Counted from the first letter of the stretch, positions 32,905-47,027 are shown. The stretch: DNA of 64,000 bases from Gambelia wislizenii (GCA_030847615.1 JAUMIR010000002.1:198445809-198509808), one strand, 5' to 3'. Notes: generated by a model not told the origin, from the sequence alone. A program made the numbers and translations.

Positions 32905-34213
32905 AAAGACTGTCACCACATATGGTGAAAGAAATGCCAGGTGATCAAGCTGGATTCAGAAAAGAAAAAAGCACTAGCAATCACATTGCAAACATATATT
33001 GGCTAATCAAACATACTAAAGAATTTCAGCAGAAAATCAGGCTGTACATCATAGATCATGGAAAATGGGGATTGCTCTAAAGAGGCCACTGTTAGAACAC
33101 AGATGAACAGAATACTTTCCCATTTCCAAGGGTGCATTTTATTACCTTACCCATTTAATCTACAGGAAAACAAAAAGTTGGATTATACTCAGATGGGAGT
33201 GAAAATGAAAGGAGTGAAAACCCATGGCAAAAAAAAAAAAAAAGTTATCCAAGATATGCAGATGGCACCATATTGCTAGCCGAAAATAGAAAGGATGTGC
33301 GCTGAGAACTGACAAAAGTTAAGAAAGTGAAAAGGCTAGATAGCAGCTGAATCCTAAGTCATTAAAAATAATGCCCACAGAAGATTAGTGCACGTCAATT
33401 TTAGAGTTGATGATATTGATGTTTAAATGGAGAAAGACTGTCTGTATCTTGGCATACTTACCAATCAAAATAGAGATTGCAGTCAAGAAATCAGAAAAAA
33501 AGGGATTAAGTCCTGGAAGGGCAGCTATGAAGGAACTAGATAAGATCCTCCAATGTAAAGATGTATTGCTGATCACCTAAGTCACGAGCATCCATACCAT
33601 GGCATTTCGGATATCTATGTACAGATCGGAAAGCTGGACAGTAAAGAAAGCTAACGGGGGGAGGGGGAATCAATTCATTTGACATGTGGTGCTAGAACAG
33701 TGTTCTATAGATACCATGCACTGCCAAGAAGACAAATAAATGGGTCCAAGAATATATCAACCTGAAGCCTCACTAGAATGACCAAACTGAGGTTGCCATA
33801 TTTTGGACATACAGTCAGTCGCTCCTCTGTATCCACAGATTCTGTATCCATGGATTCAACCAACCACAGCTTGAAAATATTCAGAAAAAATCCCAAAAAT
33901 GAAACCTTGCTGTTCACTATTTTATATATGGGATGACATTTTATTACACCATTTTATATAATGGGACTTGAGCATCCACAGATTTTGATATCCATGGGGG
34001 GTCCTGGAACCAAATCCCAGCGGATACCAAGGACCCACATGACTCATTGGAAAGATGGTAATAAACTAACTTTAAGTAAGAAAAGAAGAGGATTACAGGG
34101 AGATTGACTCAATCAAGGAAGTCACATGAATTTGCAAAGCCTGAGCAGGTCTTGGAGGTCTCTCATTCATATGGTTGCCATAATCAAAGCTGACTTGATA
34201 CTACATAACAACA
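32905..34213 (+). mobile_element. BovB/RTE LINE fragment, heavily broken
   Basis: Scattered plus-strand remnants follow BovB RT in order: GDQAGFRKEKSTSNHIANIY, KEFQQKIRLYIID, a degenerate RYADGTILLAENRKDV-like block near 33260 (the catalytic-box region with Y-A-D), and the C-terminal TEVAIFWTY near 33800. After the nested MITE the 3' part resumes at 34043 with a diverged end containing GACTTGATACTACATAACAA. Many stops and frameshifts are present, and an internal region is missing. Confidence 0.7.
33812..34038. mobile_element. Tc1/mariner-like MITE nested in BovB
   Basis: The left end CAGTCAGTCGCTCCTCTGTA follows TA. The right end runs through ATACCAAGGACCCACATG and is less exact. The interior has the family signatures GATTCTGTATCCATGGATTC and TTATATAATGGGACTTGAGC. 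BovB text continues on both sides, so it inserted into an existing BovB copy. Confidence 0.7.
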
Positions 34214-35312
34214 TGCACCAGCACCACAGATTAATATAGATAGCCATTGGCAATATCCTGAAAGCTATGGTGGTCACTTTTTCTAGCATTTTCATTGTTA
34301 AGATTAAACACCTGAATGGCACATACTTTGATAAATATGCTCACTGTATACTTTCATTCACATACATTGGGAGTGGGAATCATGCAGCCCTTCAGATGTT
34401 GTTGCACTACAACAGCCCTAGCAAAGCTGATGGATGCTAGAAGCTGCAGTTGAACAACATCTGGAGGTCTACATCCATGAGGTATGTTCAGAAGAATCCC
34501 TTCTTCTATGAAAATGGTGCTACTCTTTCAGATGACATTAAGAGGGAAAGAAAAAAGCCATCTACTGTACTTCTTTTAGGCTCATCTCCTCCAACCTAGA
34601 GAATGAAGTGATAAGACTACAACTCCAGATATGTTGGACTACAGATCACATTCATCACCACCAGAACAAGCCATGCTGGCTTGGGTGGTAGGAGTTCAAC
34701 CAGAAGGCTGAGTTGCAAGGAAGCTGCTCCAAGCATTTGGTGTGATATTCCCAGAGCTTCCTAGATTTTTGAACAACAGGCTTCCCACCAACCCTTTCAC
34801 TAAGGACATTTTCGACAAATCAAACACTACAGTTCTGGTCCACTTCTCAGTTTCTCTAGGTTAAGAGTCTCAAATGTTTCTAGGCCAAAAGCTAATATGC
34901 AGTAGCACCAGTTCAGAGGATTTTGTTTACTGTTGAGATACAGAGCAAACAAGGACAGGGCAAGACACCAAGCCATCTGGGAACTCATTTAAGAATGGGG
35001 GTTAACTAAGAGTGTCCTGGTTTAGCTTTAGGGACATCCAACCATGTAGCCAAAGCCTAAAGCAGAATGCTGTCTTCCTTCATTGACTGAACAAAGTAAG
35101 GCTTTTGATTTAAACTCATATTTGGCATTTTTTTAAATAACTATTAGCAATACTGCATCTCCTTTGTCATGAAGGTCTGAGTGCCTAATACCATACAGTA
35201 TGTACATTTTAAACATTGAAACTTGCATTTCCATCTAAAGCAATTTAAGCATACACTATGATCACACACGCTCTCTGCAATTTACACAAAGAGGCTGCAG
35301 AAGTAAAAGCTA
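34214..35312. other. Intronic stretch with one foldback repeat
   Basis: A foldback repeat of the GATGTTGTTGCACTACAACA type lies near 34375-34475. A diverged second one is near 34615-34700. Nothing else is recognised. Confidence 0.45.
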
Positions 35313-35314
35313 TA

Positions 35315-35648
35315 TAGGTTGCTCCCTGTATATGTGGATGATACGTTCCTAGACTTACTGCAGGTACCTGAAACTGCATACAATAGTGAACCACTATGAA
35401 TTCCATAAAATCATGCTGGAGGACCTAGAAAATACTTAGTGAGGACACCTCTCTAGGCATCTGGCATGACTCTATGGTCAACTTCCAGCAGACGCTGACC
35501 ATAGTCATGCTGGAGGACATCCCAATGCCTAAAGAGGTCACCTTTATGACTCTATGGTCCTCCAGATGCCTACAGAGACTTTTCCCTTACCCAACAGCGG
35601 GTAAGTGAAACTACAGGTACCGATTATGTGTAAATATGGGGCGACCTG
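35315..35648. mobile_element. Tc1/mariner-like MITE with internal inverted segments
   Basis: The ends TAGGTTGCTCCCTGTATATG and ATATGGGGCGACCTG are imperfect inverted repeats with flanking TA. The interior contains two segments around GACCATAGTCATGCTGGAGG that are inverted copies of others with CCTCCAGATGCCTACAG-like text, so this copy carries an extra internal duplication. Confidence 0.65.
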
Positions 35649-35655
35649 TAATAGC

Positions 35656-38600
35656 TATTGTGGAGGCAGGGGAAATATCCATAAGGTATCTAGCCACTGT
35701 TTAGTCCTAAGGAATGCAGACACAATGTTATACTCAGGGTGGACAATTCCCGGGAGTCCCATCATGTCCATTGGGATTTGCCAGGTGGCCATAAACCCTT
35801 CCCACAATGCCACCATTGGGTATATTTTGCAGCTTTTGTGTGTGTGTGTGGGGGGGTGTTTCTCCTGTTCTAAAAAGTTGAAATGCATCTTCTAGGGCTT
35901 AATTGCCAACAATAAGAGGTTTATTCAAGCACAAGCTAGCATTTTGTTCTCACCATTTTGTCACAGTCCTGTCCACCACTGGAATGTGCCCCCCCCCCGT
36001 GAATCTACCTGAAATTGAATTTGGCCCTCAGGCTAAAAGAAGTTTCCCACACTTGCTCTATGACCTCTCCACTTCCACAATCCTGGCCCATCTGTTGAAG
36101 AGCTTGTCAACTCAACTAAGAAACTGCCACAGATCCCATAATCCACTCACCCTGCACCACAGCTCCAGTTTGGGATACTCACAAACCCCTAAGATAAGCA
36201 GCTCAGTAGGGTAACCCAACAGCAAGCTGTTCAGGCCTCTTCTAATAAGATTTGTTTCACAGATATTATTGGGAAATTATTCACAAACCCATTAAACTAC
36301 GTACTATAATCACATCTTCACTCACACTTGGGATTCAGTTTTAAATATTTCAAGACAATGAGGAAGAAAACAACCAGAGAAATCAACAAAGTGCCTTCCA
36401 GCATATTTAACCTGACATCCAAAGATATAGAAGACTGTTTACCATAAATACTGTACTGCTTTCTATTCACCTTAAAACATTCTTCTGAATGCAAGCTTTT
36501 CATCCATACTCCCCTTCTAGCAAAGCCTTCTATTTAAGTAGTAGATGGTTGGCCAGTGGAAATTCAAGGCAGGCAAGCAGATACAATTCCAGAACACTCT
36601 GACAGCCCCCAGAAGACTAGAAACATGTTTTCCAGGTTCACAACTTGTGGGTTTATTTACAAGGTTGCTCTAGGATTTGGGGGGGGGGGTTGGTTGGTTT
36701 TTTTTGTTTTGGTTTTTTTGGAAGAGCCTTGTCTTCTAGACCAGAGCAACTGTGGCCCTCCAGATGTTGCTGGGCTGCAATGCCAGCCCCAGCCAGCACA
36801 GCAAATAGTAAAGGATGCTAGGAGTTACAGTCCAACAATACCTGAAGATCACAGTTGTCCATCCCTGTTCTAGATGCTGGTTCTATTCTGACACTCCAGA
36901 ACATAACAGTGACCACCTATCTACCCAAACTATGTCCAACTGAATCCCCAGTTAAACAGTATATGAATGTTCATCCTTCACCTGCAGAAAGGATTTAACA
37001 ATTCTAAATTTTTCAGCTCGTGGACAAGGACCAAAATATAACCAGAACCTCTAGCATAATCCATAGTGGAAGTACAGTCCCTTCTTTACTGTCCATCTCA
37101 ATGCGCTGCAAGAAGTTAGTCTACATGTCCACTTCACTCCATAAGGAAAAATGTTTGCTCTAGTTCAGTCACATCAGAGGTACAAAAAGATGAAAGAAAC
37201 GATCCCCAAATTTCATGTCATGTCAAACTACTGTGCCATAAAAACTGACAGTGACCCACAACATCTTTTAAGAAAATCACAATTAAAAAGATATTATTCT
37301 CTACTCCAGCAGCACCTTCTTCCCATTAGCCTCTGCTGATCATTCTCCTGCATTCCTGAAATGTGCAGTCATATCCACATTGCAATCACTGCATTGTTGC
37401 AGAGATGTGGCAGAATTACCTGACTGCAAAGAAGTCACCATCCTTGTGCTGTTACTTATAAAGTAACACAACAGGAGATGGGCTCCTCCGAAGGCAGATA
37501 GTTCTTACACCGCAAAAGATTTTGTCATCCCCCCAATTTTAAATCACCTCTTGTTATTAGAGACGAGAAACAATGAACTATTCAACAGCATGTCTGTCTT
37601 TGGGGAACAAGAAAAAATGACACCCACACCACACCACAGCTATGCATCTATTTCTGACTCTAGGCACCAATCACCCCGTTGACCAAACTACCAGTCCCAC
37701 ACACTGGCAGAGAAATGCTTTAAGCTTGTTAAGGAAATAAAGGCCAGGGCAACCCAATAAAGTAAATAGGACTCTGACTCATGCAAATATCCCAGCTGGT
37801 GAACAGGACATGAATGCTCCTCATTAACTCAAAGTGGACTTTAAGCCTGGGAGGAAAGTCCTGCTCTCCAGATAAGCACCTGACAAAAGCACTGATCAGC
37901 AGATAATGTTTGCAGCAGTTTCACTACACTGTATGTCTCAAGTGAACAAAGTTAACAGCATCCCCTCCACTCATAACAGTTTGTTCTATTTTTAAGCTTA
38001 AGTCCTAAATTCAAGGCCCACCCCATTCCAAAAATGATTACAGAAATAGCCTGCATCAAAATTGTAGTTGTATGAACAGAGTTGTCAATACAGCTATTGT
38101 AGGGATATGCAAGATGAACATGGGAGCTGGATTCCCAGAAAGGAGGACTAATAGATACAAGAGCACCAGTTACAAGGGATAATAACACACATGCAGGGCT
38201 AACTTCACCACTGGACAGAGTGAGGAAACTATCTCTGGTGGCAGATTCTGAGAGGTGGGGACCACCAGAGAGGTGTTGGAGGACTGAACAATGTGTGCCT
38301 TAGGGTAGCAGGTTAGCTTAGACATAGGGGATAATGCTGACTTGACAATGGTGTTAAATTGAGATTCAGCTGGCCAGTGTTGTGGACTTCTTTACATAGA
38401 ATGCAGTGGGGAATGGGGCACCACCTTGTCCTTTGCCTCAACCAGCAAAACCAACGAAGTCTAAATTCTGCCCTTCTAAAAATAAACTTGCATAATGAAT
38501 TATTGTTCCTGTATCAAATGCTTTCTTGAAGAAACTGGGCCCTTAGTGCTACAAATGAAGCAGCAGATCAAAAGGGAAGACAAGATGTGCAGGGCACAGT

Positions 38601-40524
38601 ATTCTGACCATGAGCAGAGGCAGATAATGTTTCCAAATTGTGAAGGCTAGCTTTGCAAAACAAAAGGAAAAATTCTCAACTCCACTGCAGCACATGTAGG
38701 AGTGTGGGGATAAGAGTTCACCACTCTCCTGAAGCCAAAAGTGAAAACTAAAACACAGACACATACAAACCTTTAAAAGTCAGTCTCAGAAGAGTACTGT
38801 GAAGTTTACTCTTGGGTCTTTTTAACACCCAAAAGTTTCAGTAATAATCCAATATTTTACAACTGGGAATCCCTACTCAAAAACACTGAGAAATCATACT
38901 ACAACTTAAGGATGATTCTGATGGGGTGTGGGGACTGATGAAGCAAAATCAAATGAGGAGAAATGACAGTACAGTTATGGACAAAGTCAGGATATAAGGG
39001 TTTGTGGGGGAGAGAATGCCAATTTTGCATTGGCTAGGAAATCAATATTCATCCCAACACAGGTTTACTTCCTATGTGCTGACAGAATACCGCAGGCCAC
39101 AATACTGCCTTCACAAGGATCAGGCAGTCTGTCAATACTTCCCATGTATCTCTCACAGCTGAACCCTCTTCCATACTCCAATGAGCTCAAGCAAATCAAA
39201 CCAAGCCAGAAGAAATGGCTAGGTGGGAATACTGGCAGCTCCCAAGGCCAAGCTGCCATGACTCAAGACATGCTCATGCAACAAGGTGGCAGAAGAGGCT
39301 CTGCTGTATACTTTGCTCATCTCTCCCATGTACTTCGACAAAGGGAAACCATCTCCTAAATTTTTGTTGTTTTGAAAATGACATTTTTAAAAATCTAGTT
39401 TCAAATCAAATTCTGAACTTACTTTTTGAAATTCAATTTGTTCACAAAATTTAGCTTCTGCTCAGCAATGCACAAAACCACAACAGCTCGCATGATGAAT
39501 GAGGAGCTAAAGTCACATAAATAGAGCCAGAAGCCATCATGTGTTATGACAGGGAGGGACAGTGTACAGCCCTCCCATGATCCCTCATCACTGCCTATGC
39601 TGACTAGGGATGATAGGAACTATAGTCCAACAACATCTAAAGGGCCCCTAGCACTGTACTATGAGGTCAGCTGTGGCATTTCTCTCAACTCAAACAGGCT
39701 CTGAGGGAAGCTCAAAAAACTCCTTTGAAAATGAATTGGGGTGAGGGAGTTGCCTCAAAATGGTACAGTAGGCGTTTCACCTTATAGGCCTGAAAGAGAG
39801 TTGTCCTTCCTGCTTGATTTCTGATTTTGAAAACTGTGTATTTTTTTCATATTAAACAGTGGGAGCTGCAAACTGACTCCCCTCTACAAATTTCTAGGAC
39901 AGGCAGTTTCTGGTTTGTACCCATAAAGATAGGGATGATATGGAGAAGCAAGAGGTCACAAGAACACTTTCCCCACCCTTGATAGAGACCATAAATGCTT
40001 ATTTCCCTAAATCAAAAGCAGCCACACTTGCCATGTTAAACAAGGCTCAGCAATTCTCCCATCATCGCAAGTTCTTCAGCTCCTGTAAGGGTGGATGCTG
40101 TGCACAGTAAAACTTCCAACAGTGCAGGCTGCAGGTGTGAAAGCTTTGCCCCCCCCCAGGTGTTTTGGCCTATAGTTCCCACCAACATGGCTAATGGTAA
40201 GGGACCATGGGAGTTATAGTCTTAAACATTTTGAGGGCAAAAGGCTTCCCATCTCTGGTATAACCCTTACACTATAGGGCAGGGATGAGAAGTGCACAGC
40301 CCTCCAGATGTTGTGCGACCATAACTTCCATCATTTCTCACCAGTGGCTATGCTGGCTATGGCTGATGGGAGCCGCAGTCCAACATTTGGAGGACCACAC
40401 AATTCTCAATCCTGTGGTAGAACAACAGAGTCGTTCAGTTCTGTACACTCCAACCCAGAGGTTTCCAACTGAGCTCACTGGGGCTTACTCCCAAGTAAGC
40501 TAGCATAAGTAGGGCAAAAAAATG
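35656..40524. other. Intronic stretch with scattered foldback repeats
   Basis: Foldback repeats of the GGACTACAACTCCCAT type lie near 36745-36862, 39560-39650, 40150-40240 and 40282-40415. G- and T-rich runs occur near 36680-36720. The rest (about 35.7-36.7 and 36.9-39.5 kb) shows nothing recognisable; its open frames are short and non-conserved. Confidence 0.45.
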
Positions 40525-41262
40525 AAATGCATAGATATAGGATGGGGGGGGGGACCTGGCTGAATGAGACTATGTGCGAAAGGGATCTAGGAGTCCTAGT
40601 GGACCATAAGTTGAACATGAGTCAACAGTGTGATGCGGCAGCTAAAAAGGCCAATGCGATTTTGGGCTGCATCAATAGAAGTATAGTGTCCAGATCAAGG
40701 GAATAGTGCCGCTCTATTCTGCCTTGGTCAGGCCTCACCTAGAATACTGTGTCCACTTCTGGGCACCACAGTTCAAAAGGGATATTGACAAATTAGAGCG
40801 TGTCCAAAGAAGAGCGACTAAAATGGTGAAAGGTCTGGAAACGATGCCTTATGAGGAGAGACTTAGGGAGCTGGGTATGTTTAGCCTGGAAAAAAGACGG
40901 TTAAGAGGCGATATGATAGCCCTGTTTAAGTATTTGAAGGCGTGTCACGTTGAGGATGGAGCAGGCTTGTTTTCTGCTGCTCCAGAGACTGGAACACGGA
41001 GCAATGGATGCAAGCTCCAGGAACAGAGATTCCACCTCAACATTAGGAGGAACTTTTTGACAGTAAGAGCTGTTTGGCAGTGGAACACACTCCCTCGGAG
41101 CGTGGTGGGGTCTCCTTCCTTGGAGGTCTTTAAACAGAGGCTGGATGGCCATCTGTTGGGGATGCCTTGATCGTGATTTCCTGCATGGCAGGGGGTTGGA
41201 CTGGATGGCCCTCGTGGTCTCTTCCAACTCTGCAATTCTATGATTCTATGATTCTATGATAA
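40525..41262 (+). mobile_element. CR1 LINE, 3' end with terminal octamer repeats
   Basis: The plus strand encodes the end of CR1 ORF2: a NLGVLVDHKLNMSQQCDAAA-like start (degenerate), then [57 protein letters not shown] and [21 protein letters not shown] frame break lies near 40700. The 3' end has three units of ATTCTATG between 41235 and 41262, the diagnostic CR1 terminus. The copy is well preserved compared with the one at 16785. Confidence 0.9.
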
Positions 41263-44200
41263 GGTGTTTCAGCCTTAGTCAGGTCCTTCAAGCCTTCCCT
41301 TTCCTCTGAGTTTGCTCTTGATTCCGGCAGAAAATATTCTGTTCTATTCGACAGGATTCTAGAACAAGCAAAAACAAGTCTCTGATAAGTGTGGTCATTG
41401 TAATATGAGAATGAAAACACTCTGCCACTGGCACTTTGATTAATGAAACCAACACATTAAATCTTTTATCCCTTACTCTTTATGAAGAAAAACAAAGGAG
41501 CTACCTCTCCCCAGGCTTGCCATGAAGAAAGAAAGTTAGGACAAGTCTTAAGCCATGGTTATGGGAACGATAAACAGTAGAGTAATTAACTGGCCTTTGT
41601 GAGAAAAAATTGTGCAAATTCAGACCTTCTGTTTCTCTCATGTAATACCATTGCCACGCAGACTTGGGCCCTCATTCGGAGCATTTTGCTGAATGCTTTC
41701 CACCTGTTTCTTCCCAAGAAGGATGTCTGCACCACAGCCATATCACAGCTGGAGGAGTCTACTCCTCCACCCACCATTAACTAAAGGTGTGGCAAAGGAC
41801 AACGATTTCATAATCTGCACATGCCTGAATGGCCCTGAATTAAGATAATCTCTTCTAATACGCCTTACAGGAAGTCAGAGGGCTTGTCACCAGGGGATCA
41901 TGGGCAATAAAAATTGCCAAAGTACACTGCAGAAGTTCATCTAGCAGCTGACAACATCTTCCATTCTCATAATGTCATCTAGTCAATCTGTTTGCAGTTT
42001 TAAACAGAATCCTGGGTATACTATCCCTGACTGGAGGAGAGACATTTCCGGGGGTATATTTTCAGCATCTGCTGAAGGTTCCAAACCAAATGCAGGATGT
42101 GGTTTAGGACTGCTGACTACTTGGGTAAATTCCAGGTGTCCAAACCTCTTTTGGCACAGAGCCAAATTCCAATTTGAGAATTGTCCAGGAAGACATCCCA
42201 GAAGTGGGTGGAGTCCAGGGCAAAGTTATTCAGGGTCAAACTGGAGGGGACAAGGCCAGGTGCAATTCTTACCAATTTGGCCCTTTCCCCACTACTGCCA
42301 AAGCACCATTCAATTCCATCCATGATTACTCAGGAGGAAGCCTCCACTCAACAGCTCTCCTACCTGCAAACCAAAGCTCAGTTCCATGCAAGTTATTTTG
42401 AACCTAAATACCTTCTTCTCTCTGATCAAGGATGGAGATGACAGCAAAAGAAGCTAGGAAGGAATCTGAGGTTCCCCCTCAAGTCTGTAAGATGAGCACT
42501 GGGGCTCCCACAGCAACCACAGAAATTGGGAGGGGGTGACACAAATATACAGGAGAAGACTGCACAGTACTCCCCCCTACTAGAGTTCCCATGTATGGGG
42601 TATCCCACATTTGGGTTTTTAAAATCTGGTCCAGTCCCATATCAGGGCAATATACCATTTCTCAATTCCTGTATTTGAGAGTGAGAACCAGCCGTGTCCC
42701 ACCAGATTAGCCTTCAAACCTTTAGTATACAGCAAACTGGTCTCTTACATACCAAATGCTGAGGGTCTGTCTGCTGGGAACATTGCAGGTTTGACATCAT
42801 GCTTTCTCCTCTCCTCTCTGGTCAGCTGGCCTGAGCAGCAAAGTGAAACTGTTATCTCACAATGACTGGTCTGCCATTGTAAGATCTGGATGAGTTTTGG
42901 AGTTCCCATGAGATTTGAGATCCCATGGGAGTCTGAAGATCTCACAAGAGGAGGGCAGGGCTATAAAGGGCTGCTTCACATAACCCAGCACATCTTGAGC
43001 TGGCATCTAACTGTGTTGCATATTATGGTTTTGAAAACCTGGCAACCCTACCTCCTAACTAAACTGGCAACCAAGGTTAGTGTATTTATCCTATAACTGG
43101 TATGGAGGGGTTACTGGCCATGGCCATCCTGCCCTCTAAGCCTACAACTGGACCTACATTTTCCTATCCATATCTCTCACCTTCTTCTCCATAACACTAA
43201 ACTACCTTCAATTGTTTTATATTTGCAAAATCCAAATGCTACAACCAGAGTTAAGGAAAAGTACACTAGGCATTGTATTCAAAGGACAGGTAGATAGCAC
43301 CTATGTTTCCATGCACCCCCTTAATAATCTCTCTTTGTGATATATTAAGAGTAGCCTGCTGTACAGATGTATTCAGTACAAAAAAAGTTCTGTTTGTACT
43401 TTGGAGAGTAGAATGAATTTTCTAACATTCCAGCCCTCAGTGAGCTACTCAATACTGTTACCACAACACAGTGAAGAAATACCAATTAAGCAAGCTCCAA
43501 ACAGAACAAACCAGCTAAAACAGACTTTATGTTTTCGAACAAAACTAAGAGATCTGTACTTCTGAAAAGAATACAGCTCATTGTTTCAATTTATGGGTAT
43601 ACTGGCTTAAACCAGATGTGGGAATCGTGCTGTCTTCCAGGTGTTGTTGAACTGCAGCTCCAAGAGTTCCTCCCCTTTGGCTATGTTCCCTTAGGCTTCT
43701 GGGAGTTGCAGTTCAGCAACACCGGCAGGGAGGGGGGACACGGATCATATGATTTCCACCCCAACTTAAAGGAAATTGACCTCAAGGGGCTACCTCATAA
43801 TTTGCTAGGTTGTATTCTACCTTGGGAAGGCTTTCCTCCCCAAGGCAATCAGTATTACCTGGCCTGCTGCCCAACTGTCTTGAGTGATAACTTCCATCAT
43901 CCCCAAGAACCATGATGAGAGTTGTAGGCCAACATAACCTGGAGAGCACCAGGACACACAACCTGTCCTCAACAAAACACTGTAAGGTACATAATGCTGA
44001 GCAATAACTTCAGCAAGATCATCCAGTAGGATTCCTGGTTGAGTGCAGGGTATGAATCTTGACCTCCCCAAGCCTATTGCTAACCATTACACCACACTGT
44101 CACTTCACCATATTCAGGCTTTAAGCAGAGTGGCCCCTCTCACTCCACCAGCCAAACAAAAACCCAAGAACAGCCTTCCTATCAGCAGAAAAATTCCAGC

Positions 44201-46660
44201 AAAAACTGTGCCTGCCACTCCCAACACAGCCATCAGGGTGGCCAAAGGGAAGAGGCCATCGATGTTCTAGGGCTAAAGTCCAATAAGGAGAACAGTTAAC
44301 ATAACAGTTTAGTCACAATCAGAGGAGGGGGAAAGTGATGGCTCTGCACTGACACAAAGTCCACTGGATGTTTTCTACCACCGCCTCAGAAAACGCCTCC
44401 TTCTTGTACCCAGGCAACACCCAACACCTTTGGGGCATGTTATTTGAACAAAGAATCAAGACTGAACCCCCCTAAATCCTTCCTACGAAACTCCAGTATG
44501 TATCAAACTTCAAGAAAACATCCACAAGCTTCAGTGCTTTGTCTACAAGATGAGACAGAACAGGCTTATACCTCTACACTCAGTTCATTAATCCAAAGTA
44601 AATGCTACTCTTCTGGATGGTCTCATAACTAATATCAGTAACAGCACCATGTTAATATCCCACAGGGAATCCCCCCTTGCGTCTATCATATGGCAGCTCC
44701 TGGCAATTCCACCTACGGAGGAGCCTACGGGCCCTTTAACTCTATAGTTACAGAGTATGACCTTTTTAAGTGCCATGGCAAAATCCTAAACGATTTGGTC
44801 ACAGGCACCAAAGAAAGAGCCCCCCTGGCTGAGGATTCTAAAGGCTCCACCCAAAAATGCAAATCTCAGAATTCCATAGGATGCACCCAGGGCAGTAAAA
44901 GTGGATTCACAGTGCTATAACTCTGTAGTGTGGAATGACCCAAAATCATTTGCCAGCTAGGAGAGAGCAGCATTTCCCCAAATAATGACCAGCAAGGCAT
45001 ATTTCCACCACTCCTGGGTTAAAAATGGGCAGCATGCTCTTGGACTTACACCTGGAGGCTTTAATTTTTAAGAATGCCAGTCTCTTTTCTCTCTTCCTGA
45101 TCCTTATTCGTTTTATTTCTTGCTTCAGTCCAACAATGTTAGCTCACCATGTAATTAAGATTGCTGGAGAATTCAAACATTTATTTTGTTACACTGCAGT
45201 TGATCTAATAGTTGACCCTGCTGCCACCCCCACATTGACAGTCTCAGACAGTTGTACTTCTTAGAGGAAGTACAGCAACACTACTCCCCCCACACATGCT
45301 CACACACACTTTGTCACTTTCAAGTTTTGCTGTTCTGGGCGTGCCTACAGAAGCTGACCCAAAGGCAGCTTTTGCCCAGGAAAACGACTTCAACAATAAT
45401 GCAAGTGGAGAATCTCTCTGAAAGCAGCAGGTTCTGCTGCATCAGAACATCTCTGTGCATCAGGCATAAGCAAGCAGTGATTCCATAAGGGAAGGACCTG
45501 GGGGCAGAGGTAAAGCATCCCACCCACTGCTAAACACAGAAGGTGCAAGCTCTTACATTCTGAAGTCAATGGGATAATAGCTATTATTATCTAAAAGGAG
45601 GAAGGCGTGATACTGTTAAGGTCAGAGTCCCATGCTATCAAAGCAGATTGGTGTATATGATCCAAATGCACTAGCAGTTCTCTCAAGGAAAAGTCAAGTG
45701 TCCTTACACGGTTGGGATCCTTGGGAATGAGAACACGCTTCCTCTAAAGCACACACATGCACACAATCTTCATCCACAGCTGATCTGTGGAAATTCTGGT
45801 CACAGCAGGTTGGCATTACCTGTGCTTCTGAACAAACAAAGGTATGTCCTGGTTTCTCCTGTAATCATTTATACCAGGGATGAGAAGCAAATGGTGTTGG
45901 ACTGCAACTCCCAGCAGCCCCAGCCAGCATAACCCAGAAGTACTGAGACCTGCTGTTCAACAATATCTGGAGACAGCAAAATACCTAACCCTGACTTGAA
46001 CCATGATGCATCTACACACTACATCTCCAGAGTTATAGTCCAACACTCAAACCACTAACTACACTACATTAAGGTACATCCCAGTAAATTCTTTGGGGTT
46101 TACACCCCCATAAGCGTGCAAGGCACTGCATCCCTGAAAGCAAACACAGAGTTGAAAACTTCACAAAATATAAAAGGTTACCTCAGTTACCACAAATAAA
46201 GTTTCAGAGCAGTTCAATTTAAGCAATAAATTAGTCATCAGATAGAAGGCATGATTCTCTAAGCAGAGACTAAAGGCAGATGTTGGTGTATCTGCACGTT
46301 CTGTGGGAAAGCAGAACAGTATTCAAATCCCCACTCAACCATGAAGCTGACTGGGTGACTCTGGGACAATCCCCATCTCTCAGCTTAACCTACTCTTATA
46401 GGTTTGTTGCAATGATGGTATGTAAATGTAATTAATACTATTAATAGTATTAGGAAGAAGATCAGCAATTGAAGTGCAGGATTGCAGGCCTTGTTGAAGA
46501 CGGATTGGCGCTTAATTGGAAAGTGACCCTATTGGGACTGTTAACTTATCAACTAAGCTAAGTTGAGTGAGGTTTTCATTCACAAAGTTCTTCTGCCTCA
46601 GAAAAGACCAGCTAAGCTAGATTCATAGGTAATGAGCATGAAATCCCCGGAAAAGGCACA
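41263..46660. other. Intronic stretch with scattered small repeats
   Basis: Foldback repeats of the ACTGCAGCTCC type lie near 43612-43735, 43860-43950 and 45878-45975. SINE-like fragments lie near 43985-44105 and 46305-46420. The end GAAAACCTGGCAACCCTACC at about 43032-43052 resembles a MITE terminus, but its partner was not found. The remainder is unrecognised. Confidence 0.45.
44737..44940. mobile_element. Palindromic MITE (CACACTAC family)
   Basis: The halves are complementary around GTGCCATGGCAAAATCCT / AGGATGCACCCAGGGCAGT and end with CAGTGCTATAACTCTGTAGT and GTGGAATGACCC. The left end is more diverged. Confidence 0.6.
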
Positions 46661-46662
46661 TA

Positions 46663-46882
46663 CAGGTGTCCCTCCGTATCCACGGATGTAAGTATTCATG
46701 GCTTAAAAATATACTTAAAAAAACAATAACCCAAAAAGCAAGCCTCGATTTTGCCATCTTATATAAGGGACACCATTTTGCTATGCCACTGCATATAATG
46801 GGACTTGAGTATTCATGGATTTTGGTATCCATGGGGGGTGGGGTCCTGGAACCAAACCCCAGTGAATATGAAGGGACAACTG
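46663..46882. mobile_element. Tc1/mariner-like MITE with TA duplication
   Basis: The ends CAGGTGTCCCTCCGTATCC and GAATATGAAGGGACAACTG are inverted repeats, with TA at 46661-46662 and 46883-46884. The interior is close to the copy at 30554, with TTGATTTTGCCATCTT-like and CACCATTTTGCTATGCCA motifs. Confidence 0.85.
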
Positions 46883-47027
46883 TACTTGTTTCACAGGCAA
46901 GAATTCTTCTGATCCAGTTACATGCACTCACGCATACACCTACCAAGCACGGTTTTGAAGGTGGGGAAGCCCCTCAAACTTGCCAATCAAGTCATTATTA
47001 ATTTTGCCTACTTACAGGTATGTATAT

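Noticed and set aside
41235..41262. Short direct repeats resembling a CRISPR-like array
   Set aside because: These are the ATTCTATG terminal octamers of CR1 at the end of a recognisable CR1 ORF2 fragment.
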